DNA of 37,621 nucleotides from an uncultured Prevotellaceae bacterium (GCA_946415705.1 CAMKTN010000023.1:1-37621); one strand, 5' to 3'; positions 1 to 6,051 are shown, numbered from the stretch's first letter. Numbers and translations are program-made. Notes: generated from the sequence alone by a model not told the origin.

Positions 1-40
1 TAATGTTTAATTTAATGTCCAACTTTTCGGGGTCACATCA
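1..40. mobile_element. Terminal end of an insertion sequence, probably IS3 family, cut by the window edge
   Basis: Read on the minus strand, the outer end at position 40 begins TGATGTGACCCCGAAAAG and continues TTGGACA. This resembles the terminal inverted repeats of IS3-family (IS150-type) elements, which begin with TGA and carry a C-rich then AAAAAGTT-GGACA-type core. Only the end lies in the window and no transposase is visible, so the family is a pattern-based inference. Positions 41-158 hold no gene. Confidence 0.45.
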
Positions 41-158
41 TTTTGACACACCCTCTTCTTGTTCAAAAAGCATGGATTTGGGGAATTGGCCAGATAAAAT
101 CAGAGAAAAATGTATTTTTGGTGTCTTTTCTTTGTAAAAAGGATTTTAGACAAAGGAT

Positions 159-1580
159 TCATTTTGCTAACTGTATTTCCTTTTGTTGGTTCACACTTTC
201 TTGATGGATGGCTTCAAAAATGCTCTTCACACAGGCGGAGTCAATACCCTGGGTGGCTCCTTGGGCGCAACGCTTTTCAAGGATTTCGTTAAAGCGATTT
301 GACTGCACGATGCCCATGCCGTGTGCTTTCTTGTACTGTCCAATCTCACGGCTGATTCGCATCCTTTTTCCCAGCAAGTCAACGAGCCGGCTGTCTATTT
401 CGTCAATCTGGCAACGCAAGGTTGAGAGTGTGTCAGTAGCGAACTCATACACAAATCCATACTTTTCATGTAGCTTTCGAAGGGAACCGTCGGACTTCAT
501 CTGACGGATGGTGGCGTTCACCATCTGTAGCAGATCCTCCTGTCCCTTACGCATCAGCACGCCAATCTCGCCATGATTGAACGGAGCGTTCAACAGCGGG
601 GCAGCAAGTCGGGCATCGGTCTGCACATAGTAGGGAGCCTCGGTAATCTCCGTTATCATCACGTCGGCCTCGCCTTCGGCAATCAGCGACGGGATTTCCT
701 CGTTCCTGGGGTGAACGATGATGGTGGCATGCGTCAGGTTCTCGTTAGCGAACTTCTCGTTCAGTCCGCCGGGATTCACCATCACACGGACTTCGGGCCT
801 GTCGATGTCGGCCAACGACTGGTAGCGGTCAGCCTCTGAGGCACGGCAAAGGATGGTCTTGCCGTTTGCCAGATAGCCCTCGCTCATGAGCATTGTCTCG
901 CGGCGGGCATCGGTGATGGTGATGCCGCCAATGGCGAGGTCGAACTTCTGAGGTTCTGCCAACACATCTGCCGTCAGCGTAGGCCATGAGGTCTTTCTGA
1001 ACTCCACACCAACGCCTATTCTTTTCGCTATCTCCTTGGCCACCTCAATGCCGAAGCCCCAGTAAGTCCCGTCGGCCTCGCAGAAGGACAGCGGGCGGTA
1101 ATCGCCAGTAGTACCAATGAGGATGGTGCCCCGCTCAACGATTTCCGCGACCTTTCCGTCAAGGGGAACAACTGTAGATGTTGACAGCTTGAAAACGGCG
1201 AGTTGAGCGTTCTCCCTTCCAAACAGAATGGCCTCCTTCAGAGCGTTCTCCGGGAACAGCTTTGTACTGTCGAAGTAGTAAAGGCTGTCCTCACGGTTAT
1301 TCCAACCGCCTACATATCCGTCTTGCTGCAAGGCATGGCTCACAACCTTGCCGAGCTGTTTACGCGAATGGCTGTCCTGCGTAGCTGCATAGCTGACGGC
1401 GATTCCCTCAGAAGGTTCCGTCATGGTGCGGACGTCAAGCGTAAATCCGTTCGGGTGACTCTGGCTGTACGCCCACACCTTATCAGCCAACGAAGCGCTT
1501 CCGCATGAGCACAGGATTAATAATTGCGCTATCAGGATCAGCGAAAGCCTGAATTTGTATTTCTTATGTATGGTCTTCAT
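159..1580 (-). CDS. Lipoprotein with PheC-like cyclohexadienyl dehydratase domain fused to AroQ chorismate mutase
   Basis: 473 residues. A lipoprotein signal ends at LCSC (Cys26). Residues about 30-135 form an unrecognised small domain. Residues about 150-375 are a family 3 solute-binding fold closest in motif to PheC, the periplasmic prephenate/arogenate dehydratase: GTTGDYRPLSF at 156, DLAIGGITIT at 214, VMVNPGGLNEKFAN at 266 and DVMITEITEA at 306, an acidic stretch where this family keeps its catalytic glutamate. Residues about 385-465 are an AroQ-type chorismate mutase: LRCQIDEID with Arg389, LLGKRM with Arg406, YKK around 417, NRFNEIL with Arg429, and a C-terminal helix rich in Gln. The two activities would be consecutive: chorismate to prephenate, then prephenate to phenylpyruvate (or arogenate to phenylalanine). 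The anchor places it in the periplasm. It follows the YolD-like gene by 49 bp, so cotranscription is possible. It could instead be a binding protein that has lost catalysis. Confidence 0.8.
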   Translation of the reverse strand: MKTIHKKYKFRLSLILIAQLLILCSCGSASLADKVWAYSQSHPNGFTLDVRTMTEPSEGIAVSYAATQDSHSRKQLGKVVSHALQQDGYVGGWNNREDSLYYFDSTKLFPENALKEAILFGRENAQLAVFKLSTSTVVPLDGKVAEIVERGTILIGTTGDYRPLSFCEADGTYWGFGIEVAKEIAKRIGVGVEFRKTSWPTLTADVLAEPQKFDLAIGGITITDARRETMLMSEGYLANGKTILCRASEADRYQSLADIDRPEVRVMVNPGGLNEKFANENLTHATIIVHPRNEEIPSLIAEGEADVMITEITEAPYYVQTDARLAAPLLNAPFNHGEIGVLMRKGQEDLLQMVNATIRQMKSDGSLRKLHEKYGFVYEFATDTLSTLRCQIDEIDSRLVDLLGKRMRISREIGQYKKAHGMGIVQSNRFNEILEKRCAQGATQGIDSACVKSIFEAIHQESVNQQKEIQLAK

Positions 1581-1629
1581 TGCTCTAATGGATTATTCCG
1601 TCCCTCCAAATTTTGAGGCGACGATTCAT

Positions 1630-1848
1630 TTAAATAAATGTAATATGGCATCCTTGGGTTCCCATTTCCTCAGCATTTCGCTGTGTCGTTTCATCTATTG
1701 CCTCGTTGTATCCCGTGAGTGCTGCAAACGGGGCAAACTGTGCGGCGCGAGCCATCATCGGCATACGCGGATGATGCTTGGGTTCGTAATGGGGGAGGTT
1801 GATGATATCCGCATACTTTTGAGCGGTTGAAAATTCTTCATTCTTCAT
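1630..1848 (-). CDS. YolD-like small protein
   Basis: 72 residues. The stretch HPRMPMMARAAQFAPFAALT followed by GYNEAIDET is the hallmark of YolD-like proteins, small proteins often encoded beside Y-family (UmuC-type) polymerases, where they are thought to act as UmuD-like partners. Here it starts 8 bp after the polymerase stop, so the two are almost certainly cotranscribed. The first residues are encoded by a short GAAGAAT duplication, so the exact start is a little uncertain. The biochemical role of the family is not settled. Confidence 0.75.
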   Translation of the reverse strand: MKNEEFSTAQKYADIINLPHYEPKHHPRMPMMARAAQFAPFAALTGYNEAIDETTQRNAEEMGTQGCHITFI

Positions 1849-1856
1849 TTCTCACT

Positions 1857-3350
1857 TTAAGCTTTATGTCCGCCAATCTGTTCATTCCGTTGTTTCTGTG
1901 TGGCGCCTTCTGTGTAGCTCATGCCGCGCAGTAGGGCATTCTTGCCGAAGCGTTGTCTGATGGCCAACTGTGCCCCCTGCATGCGGCGTTCCTTCTCGAG
2001 AGCCGCAAGTTTCTGTTCGGCCTCCTGCTGCTCAGCTTCATAATCCGTGAAAAGGTACAGTTGTTGTGGCGCGTTGTCATGCTTTGCCTGATCTTCAAGG
2101 ATGACATGATTCACGGTCAGGTTGAGCCGTCGTATCAGCAGGTCGGGATTCACGATGCGGTCGAAGAGCCGCTGTGTAGCTTCGATGATGAGTGATGAGG
2201 CTGATGTCGGCGAATCGAAGTTCTCTGTTCCATGAGCATGTTTGGGGGCGGGTTTCCCGTAGTAGTTCTTCACGATGGGACCGTTGTATTTAGCTTTGAT
2301 GGCCGGGTCTGTGAGGTTGACTGCATCGTAGCTCACGGTCAGTACGATTTGGTCGGTCACCATGCGCTTGGCAAAGAGATCCAGCGCCATTGTGTCAGCC
2401 ATCTCGCCGATGACGATGCGGGCTTTTTGAGCCGTATAAGGTTCCTGCAGCACCTGTCCGCTGCTGAAGGAGTTTGTCTCTGGGCGGTAGGCCTTCACGT
2501 AGTCGATGGTGCAGGGTTCCCACCCCCAGGCATGGTCGATGAGCAGCTCCGCATTCACGCCGAAGAGGTGGTAGAAGAAATCTTCGTTCTGTATGGAGCG
2601 GCGCGCTATCTCGCCCATCGTCGTAATACCGTATTCAGCCAGCTTAGCCGCTATGCCGCGTCCGACGCGCCAAAAAGCCGTCAGCGGGCGATGATTCCAC
2701 AACTGCCGGCGATAACCCATCTCGTCCAGTTCCGCGATGCGTACGCCGTCCTTATCCGCCGGCACGTGTTTCGCCACGATGTCCATAGCCACCTTTGCCA
2801 AGTACATATTCGTGCCGATGCCCGCCGTGGCTGTGATGCCCGTAGTGGCCAGCACATCGCGAATCATGCGCATGGCCAGTTCGTGAGCCGTCGTATGGTA
2901 AAGCGTGAGATACTCCGTCACGTCCATGAACACCTCGTCAATCGAATACACGTGGATATCCTCGGGAGCTATATATTTGAGGTAGGTCTGATACACCTGC
3001 GTGCTCACCTCAATATAGTGAGCCATGCGTGGTGGTGCGGCAATGTAGTCCACCTCCCAATCCGTATGAGCCTTCAGTTCCACGTCGTTGGCCGACTTAC
3101 CCGTCAGCCGCCATCCGCTCTTGGCCCGACGCTCGTAGTTCACTTCCTTCAACCGCTGCACCACCTCGAACAGCCGAGCCCTGCCGCCGATGCCGTAAGC
3201 CTTCAGCGACGGCGACACGGCCAGGCAGATCGTCTTTTCCGTGCGGCTTACGTCCGCCACCACGAGGTTCGTTGTGAGCGGATTCAGCCCACGTGCCACG
3301 CACTCCACCGAGGCGTAGAACGACTTCAGGTCAATGGCGATGTATGTCAT
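1857..3350 (-). CDS. Y-family DNA polymerase (UmuC/DinB-type)
   Basis: 497 residues from the ATG at 3350. Lesion-bypass polymerase of the Y family. The first catalytic acid sits in YIAIDLKSFYASVE (Asp7), and the second catalytic block is YSIDEVFMDVT (Asp138, Glu139). A helix-hairpin-helix region follows around 225-260, and a little-finger-like C-terminal part follows that. The frame can be extended to a GTG at 3362, but the ATG at 3350 overlaps the TGA of the upstream DUF1295 gene by four bases (ATGA), the usual coupled arrangement, and starts directly on the conserved MTYIAID. The upstream context GGATGAAAGG is purine-rich. The YolD-like gene follows. No UmuD protease gene or LexA gene is seen nearby. 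Confidence 0.92.
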   Translation of the reverse strand: MTYIAIDLKSFYASVECVARGLNPLTTNLVVADVSRTEKTICLAVSPSLKAYGIGGRARLFEVVQRLKEVNYERRAKSGWRLTGKSANDVELKAHTDWEVDYIAAPPRMAHYIEVSTQVYQTYLKYIAPEDIHVYSIDEVFMDVTEYLTLYHTTAHELAMRMIRDVLATTGITATAGIGTNMYLAKVAMDIVAKHVPADKDGVRIAELDEMGYRRQLWNHRPLTAFWRVGRGIAAKLAEYGITTMGEIARRSIQNEDFFYHLFGVNAELLIDHAWGWEPCTIDYVKAYRPETNSFSSGQVLQEPYTAQKARIVIGEMADTMALDLFAKRMVTDQIVLTVSYDAVNLTDPAIKAKYNGPIVKNYYGKPAPKHAHGTENFDSPTSASSLIIEATQRLFDRIVNPDLLIRRLNLTVNHVILEDQAKHDNAPQQLYLFTDYEAEQQEAEQKLAALEKERRMQGAQLAIRQRFGKNALLRGMSYTEGATQKQRNEQIGGHKA

Positions 3351-4156
3351 CCTTTCATCCACGAATAGGGCATGAACGAATGTATCGGAAGGAAGGGGAA
3401 GAGTATGGGTGTGCGGCTCTTATAGGATTGGTATTCAGGGTCTGAACCGTAGTTTTTGTCCTGGCGACGTTCGAGGCGTTTGGCGCCATAGAGCATGACA
3501 TAAACGATTCCTATGAAACCCAGAATAGCCAGCAGCCATTGCCACCATGTATAGAGCGTGTCGCATCCGCTAATAAAAACGCCCGTCCATACGGTCAGTT
3601 CTCCGAGATAGTTAGGGCAACGCACCAGACGATAAACGCCGGTATCTACAAAACGTTTCGGGTTGACTTTTTTAGCCTGGCTCTTCTGGTAGTCAGCAAT
3701 GATCTCGAGCACGAAACCGCAGAATGCGACCGCCAATCCAACATACTCCCAGATGGGATTACCGAACAAGCCCTCTGCGTTGTGTGCCAACTGCGCCGTG
3801 ATGGGGAAGGTCTGACACAGATACAGCAAAGCGCAGCTCAACCAGATGGCTGTACGTTGGAGAATAGAGCGGTCTTCGTTGTTGACCTTGTCAAAAGAAG
3901 TGGCTTTGGCGTATGTCGGGCTCTTGAGTTCTCGCACGAGTAAGAACGTAGCGAGCCTCACACCATAGACGAACATCAGGAGCAGAAAAGCGCCTGTTGT
4001 CCATGTGAGCGTCGGCCAATAACGAACACAAAGAGCGACAGCGATAGCGGCGATGCTGTAGCCGTATCCGAGAGAGAAGAAATAGACGAGTTTCTTCCAT
4101 CCGAGTGCGCTAACCAACATAGCTGCGAGCACAACAAGAAGAATTGAATTTGCCAT
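3347..4156 (-). CDS. DUF1295 family multi-pass membrane protein
   Basis: 269 residues with about six hydrophobic segments (around 5-25, 32-50, 52-75, 103-122, 135-155 and 190-225). The block YRLVRCPNYLGELTVWTG near 178, with a basic C-terminal RRQDKNYG and YKSRTP, is typical of DUF1295 proteins, which are related to steroid 5-alpha-reductase and isoprenylcysteine methyltransferase-like membrane enzymes. The substrate is unknown. It begins 14 bp after the DUF4250 gene and overlaps the polymerase by 4 bp, so it sits in the middle of the leftward transcription unit. Confidence 0.85.
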   Translation of the reverse strand: MANSILLVVLAAMLVSALGWKKLVYFFSLGYGYSIAAIAVALCVRYWPTLTWTTGAFLLLMFVYGVRLATFLLVRELKSPTYAKATSFDKVNNEDRSILQRTAIWLSCALLYLCQTFPITAQLAHNAEGLFGNPIWEYVGLAVAFCGFVLEIIADYQKSQAKKVNPKRFVDTGVYRLVRCPNYLGELTVWTGVFISGCDTLYTWWQWLLAILGFIGIVYVMLYGAKRLERRQDKNYGSDPEYQSYKSRTPILFPFLPIHSFMPYSWMKG

Positions 4157-4170
4157 GACTTGTTTAATAG

Positions 4171-4386
4171 TTATTCACAATGTGTTACTTCATCATATCC
4201 TGTCGGACGGAATTGTTTTTGCTCCTCGCTGTACACAAATCCGTGTTCGAGCAGGTAGTCCTTTATCTCTTCAGGCTCTGTTCCGAAGTTGTAACACAAT
4301 GATTCCAGCGTGTCAAACTCCTCGTCTCTCAGAAGCATGTTCACGCTCGAGACCAGTATGGCAGGCTCTTTTGGCAGGTAGTCCAT
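4171..4386 (-). CDS. DUF4250 domain-containing protein
   Basis: 71 residues. The sequence LPKEPAILVSSVNMLLRDE, then a helix with LESLCYNFG, then YLLEHGFVYSEEQKQFRPTG matches the short DUF4250 family of Bacteroidota and Firmicutes. It has no signal peptide and is probably cytosolic. The compact helical shape suggests a winged-helix-like or small regulatory fold, but the function is unknown. It lies 14 bp upstream of the DUF1295 gene on the same strand. Confidence 0.75.
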   Translation of the reverse strand: MDYLPKEPAILVSSVNMLLRDEEFDTLESLCYNFGTEPEEIKDYLLEHGFVYSEEQKQFRPTGYDEVTHCE

Positions 4387-4398
4387 GATTGTTTCTTT

Positions 4399-4617
4399 TT
4401 AGTAGTATTCAATATTCAGTTTATCACCAATCAGCAAATCCTTATGCTGATTCTTCAAGTGTGAAGCGTCGCAGAGCGCCGTCCCCAGACGCAGGTACTC
4501 GTCCGTCGTCAGTAACTCAACCATACGAGACAGACATAGATGAGGTTGACGATGCCTGCCATAAGGAGACATTTGTTGTATTGCGCACCCTCGGTATTTT
4601 ATTTCTTCATTGCCCAT
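4399..4617 (-). CDS. Doubtful small ORF, possibly two overlapping reading frames
   Basis: An open frame of 72 codons lies between the DUF3784 and DUF4250 genes. Its C-terminal 41 codons (from ATG at 4524, MVELLTTDEYLRLG onward) look protein-like. The N-terminal part is odd: in another frame the same bases encode NKCLLMAGIVNLIYVC followed by LVWLSY and a stop, which looks like a membrane helix. This suggests either a short membrane peptide followed by a short soluble peptide, or a frameshifted remnant of one gene. No family is recognised. Confidence 0.25.
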   Translation of the reverse strand: MGNEEIKYRGCAIQQMSPYGRHRQPHLCLSRMVELLTTDEYLRLGTALCDASHLKNQHKDLLIGDKLNIEYY

Positions 4618-4895
4618 GTATTAGCAAGAACTATAACAATGATAGTTAATACAACGACTATGCCTGTAAAAATCAGTCCTGAATTGACATTGTTGTTATC
4701 GCCTAGAATGAAACACATAGGAGCCATAACAACTAACAGACCGCCTATCAATAGCCTCAGTCTCTTAATGTTTACTTTCTCCTTTTCTTCCCTTGATGCC
4801 GTATTATACCCAGCAATAAGCATGTCGCCTTTACCCGCCAGCACGATTATTCCCAATACGACCAATAATGATGCTATGATAATCTGTACAATCAT
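4599..4895 (-). CDS. DUF3784 domain-containing membrane protein
   Basis: 98 residues with three hydrophobic segments (about 2-22, 48-65 and 70-92). The block GKGDMLIAGYNTASREEKEK, followed by VNIKRLRLLIGG, is the signature of DUF3784, a family of small inner-membrane proteins of unknown function in Firmicutes and Bacteroidota. It starts about 70 bp after the patatin remnant and ends overlapping the doubtful small ORF by 19 bp. Confidence 0.85.
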   Translation of the reverse strand: MIVQIIIASLLVVLGIIVLAGKGDMLIAGYNTASREEKEKVNIKRLRLLIGGLLVVMAPMCFILGDNNNVNSGLIFTGIVVVLTIIVIVLANTWAMKK

Positions 4896-4967
4896 AAGCT
4901 CGTCTCGTTTATATAGTTCTTATCTTATATTATGGGCAATATTTCAGACTCGAAGATGTCGAAGGCT

Positions 4968-5081
4968 TTAATACGAGCAACCCGCAATTGAAGTGATGCG
5001 GTAGCCCATGGCCTCCAGTTCCTCGATAACCCCGATATGAGCCAGCCCACGAGCTCCACCACTCGACAACACCAGTGCCAT
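4968..5081 (-). pseudogene. N-terminal remnant of a patatin-like phospholipase
   Basis: A 37-codon frame starts MALVLSSGGARGLAHIGVIE and runs through a GYRITSIAGCS segment to a stop. This is the opening strand of patatin-like phospholipases: the glycine-rich oxyanion loop (normally GGGARG, here SGGARG), then the residues leading to the nucleophile elbow GxSxG. The frame breaks immediately after GCS, so the catalytic serine motif is incomplete and the Asp of the Ser-Asp dyad is absent. Just beyond the break another frame reads IKAFDIFESEIL and stops, which could be a patatin C-terminal scrap left by an internal deletion. AAGGGAGA lies directly upstream of the ATG. Confidence 0.7.
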
Positions 5082-5135
5082 TCTCCCTTAGGTTTTTAAA
5101 GGGTTAGTAATTATTATGTAGTCCCGATTTGAGTA

Positions 5136-5143
5136 CAAAGTTA
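5136..5143 (-). promoter_or_regulatory. Bacteroidota -7 box (TAACTTTG) for the leftward gene train
   Basis: On the minus strand TAACTTTG matches the TAnnTTTG -7 consensus of Bacteroidota primary sigma factor promoters. It lies 54 bp upstream of the patatin remnant start. A clear TTTG -33 box at the usual spacing was not seen. It may now serve DUF3784 and the genes downstream. Confidence 0.45.
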
Positions 5144-5179
5144 AGGACTATTCTTCAATAAATAAGGTTCGGGCGCGTG

Positions 5180-5266
5180 AAAAAAACTAAAACGGGGCAA
5201 AAAAGATGTTTTTTGCTCAAAAGAATGTATCAAAACGCATCAAAAGGACACTAAACTGCTTCAAAA
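5180..5266. other. Helically phased A-tract block, left side of the gene-free island
   Basis: A-tracts (one as a T-tract) occur at 5180-5186, 5189-5192, 5199-5204, 5209-5214, 5219-5222, 5232-5235, 5242-5245, 5253-5255 and 5263-5266. From the second tract onward the centres are about 10.6 bp apart on average, close to one helical turn. Such phasing is expected to give intrinsic DNA bending. No convincing gene is present: an 81-codon frame crosses this block but dissolves into the repeat array. Confidence 0.6.
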
Positions 5267-5371
5267 GGCCTTTATATCACCCCTCCATCCGAAAAATTGT
5301 AAATGTCGTTTGCGGAAACGCTTACCAGCCTTCAGCCATAAACCTTCAAACACAAGCCCTCAATCCCATCG

Positions 5372-5613
5372 CCCGATGCGCCAAGTCCTTCTGCCCGATG
5401 CGCCAAGTCCCGTTGCCCAACACGACTAGTCCTTCAGCGCGATACGCATAGTCCTTCAGCCCGATGCGTCAAGTCCCGTTGCCCAACGCGACTAGTCCTT
5501 CAGGCCGATGCGCATAGCTCTTCTGGGTGGACCACCATGGTGATCCACCTCATGCAGCTAGCTCTTCCGACGCACGCGGTTAGCTCTTCCGACGCATGGC
5601 AAAGGCTCTTTAC
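5372..5613. repeat. Array of eleven degenerate 22-bp tandem repeats
   Basis: Units of exactly 22 bp start at 5372, 5394, 5416, 5438, 5460, 5482, 5504, 5526, 5548, 5570 and 5592. The common core is CCCGATGCGCcAAGTCCTTC, and a three-unit higher-order alternation is visible (the unit at 5394 nearly repeats at 5460, and 5416 nearly repeats at 5482). The eighth unit has been replaced by different sequence without changing the 22-bp register. 22 is not a multiple of three, and every long frame through the array looks non-coding. It is not a CRISPR: there are no spacers and the units abut. Confidence 0.85.
5526..5549. repeat. Near-perfect palindrome inside the 22-bp array
   Basis: GGTGGACCACC followed by ATGGTGATCCACC is a 24-bp inverted repeat centred on CCATGG, with a single mismatched pair. 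It occupies the register of one array unit and runs two bases into the next. As dyad-symmetric DNA it could bind a dimeric protein or form a cruciform; no terminator-like T-run follows. Confidence 0.7.
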
Positions 5614-5707
5614 TCCGCCAAGTTCTATGAATCTCTGTTGTACATACATACTATATTGTTTGTTGACAAAGGTGAAAATCCCTGCATTTGCGACCTTGAA
5701 AGGCAGC

Positions 5708-5763
5708 AAAAAGAGCGAAAACCGCATAAAAACGCACTAAAAGCGCTGCAAAGGCCATTTTTC
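5708..5763. other. Helically phased A-tract block upstream of the tRNA promoter
   Basis: Tracts lie at 5708-5712, 5718-5721, 5728-5732, 5739-5742 and 5750-5752, with a T-tract at 5758-5763. Their centres are about 10.2 bp apart. The block ends 12 bp before the -33 box of the tRNA promoter, the position where curved or UP-element-like DNA would favour polymerase binding. Like the left block, it ends in AAAGGCC. Confidence 0.6.
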
Positions 5764-5774
5764 CCGAGGATTAT

Positions 5775-5805
5775 TTTGCAGATATTTGAATTTTGTGTAC
5801 CTTTG
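5775..5805 (+). promoter_or_regulatory. Bacteroidota promoter for the tRNA-Asp/tRNA-Glu pair
   Basis: The -33 box TTTG (5775-5778) and the -7 box TACCTTTG (5798-5805) are separated by 19 bp, matching the TTTG / TAnnTTTG arrangement of Bacteroidota housekeeping promoters. The predicted start is near 5812, about 40 bp before the first tRNA. Confidence 0.75.
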
Positions 5806-5853
5806 CACTCGCAAAACGGAGATAGCATCAATGTTGAGCAAGTGCTGAAGCAC

Positions 5854-5931
5854 GGTGCGTTAGTTCAGTCTGGTTAGAATACATGCCTGTCACGCATGGG
5901 GTCACGGGTTCGAGCCCCGTACGCACCGCCA
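5854..5931 (+). tRNA. tRNA-Asp(GTC)
   Basis: Acceptor strands GGTGCGT and ACGCACC pair, with discriminator G and an encoded CCA. The anticodon stem CATGC/GCATG encloses the loop CTGTCAC, giving anticodon GTC. The T arm is ACGGG/CCCGT with TTCGAGC, hence a complete cloverleaf. Confidence 0.96.
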
Positions 5932-5957
5932 CCAGCCTAGAATTCCCTTTCTTTTTT

Positions 5958-6029
5958 GGCGCTTTCGTCTAGCGGCTAGGACACATGCCTCTCACGCATG
6001 GAACACGGGTTCGATTCCCGTAGGCGCTA
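5958..6029 (+). tRNA. tRNA-Glu(CTC)
   Basis: Acceptor strands GGCGCTT and AGGCGCT pair, with G-T wobble at the end. The anticodon stem CATGC/GCATG encloses the loop CTCTCAC, giving anticodon CTC. The T arm is ACGGG/CCCGT. Unlike the upstream tRNA, CCA is not encoded (A73 is followed by CAA). It lies 26 bp after tRNA-Asp and is likely cotranscribed with it. Confidence 0.95.
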
Positions 6030-6051
6030 CAATAACCTACCATGGGATATC

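Noticed and set aside
3351..3362. GTG start of the polymerase at 3362
   Set aside because: The ATG at 3350 gives the common 4-bp ATGA overlap and begins at the conserved MTYIAID.
2232..3368. 378-codon plus-strand frame opposite the Y-family polymerase
   Set aside because: Antisense to conserved polymerase motifs, His/Arg-rich composition, no recognisable fold.
5372..5613. CRISPR array
   Set aside because: Units are contiguous and degenerate with no unique spacers of constant length, and no cas gene is near.
5206..5877. Small plus-strand reading frames in the gene-free island
   Set aside because: They run through A-tracts and the 22-bp array, have repeat-driven composition and one ends inside tRNA-Asp.
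5854..6029. tRNA genes as the attachment site of an integrated element
   Set aside because: No repeat of either tRNA 3' end was noticed elsewhere in the window and no integrase gene is present.
5998..6051. Upstream ATG start for the acyltransferase-aminotransferase fusion
   Set aside because: It lies inside the tRNA-Glu gene, and the encoded extension does not look like a protein N-terminus; the GTG at 6052 starts the conserved part.
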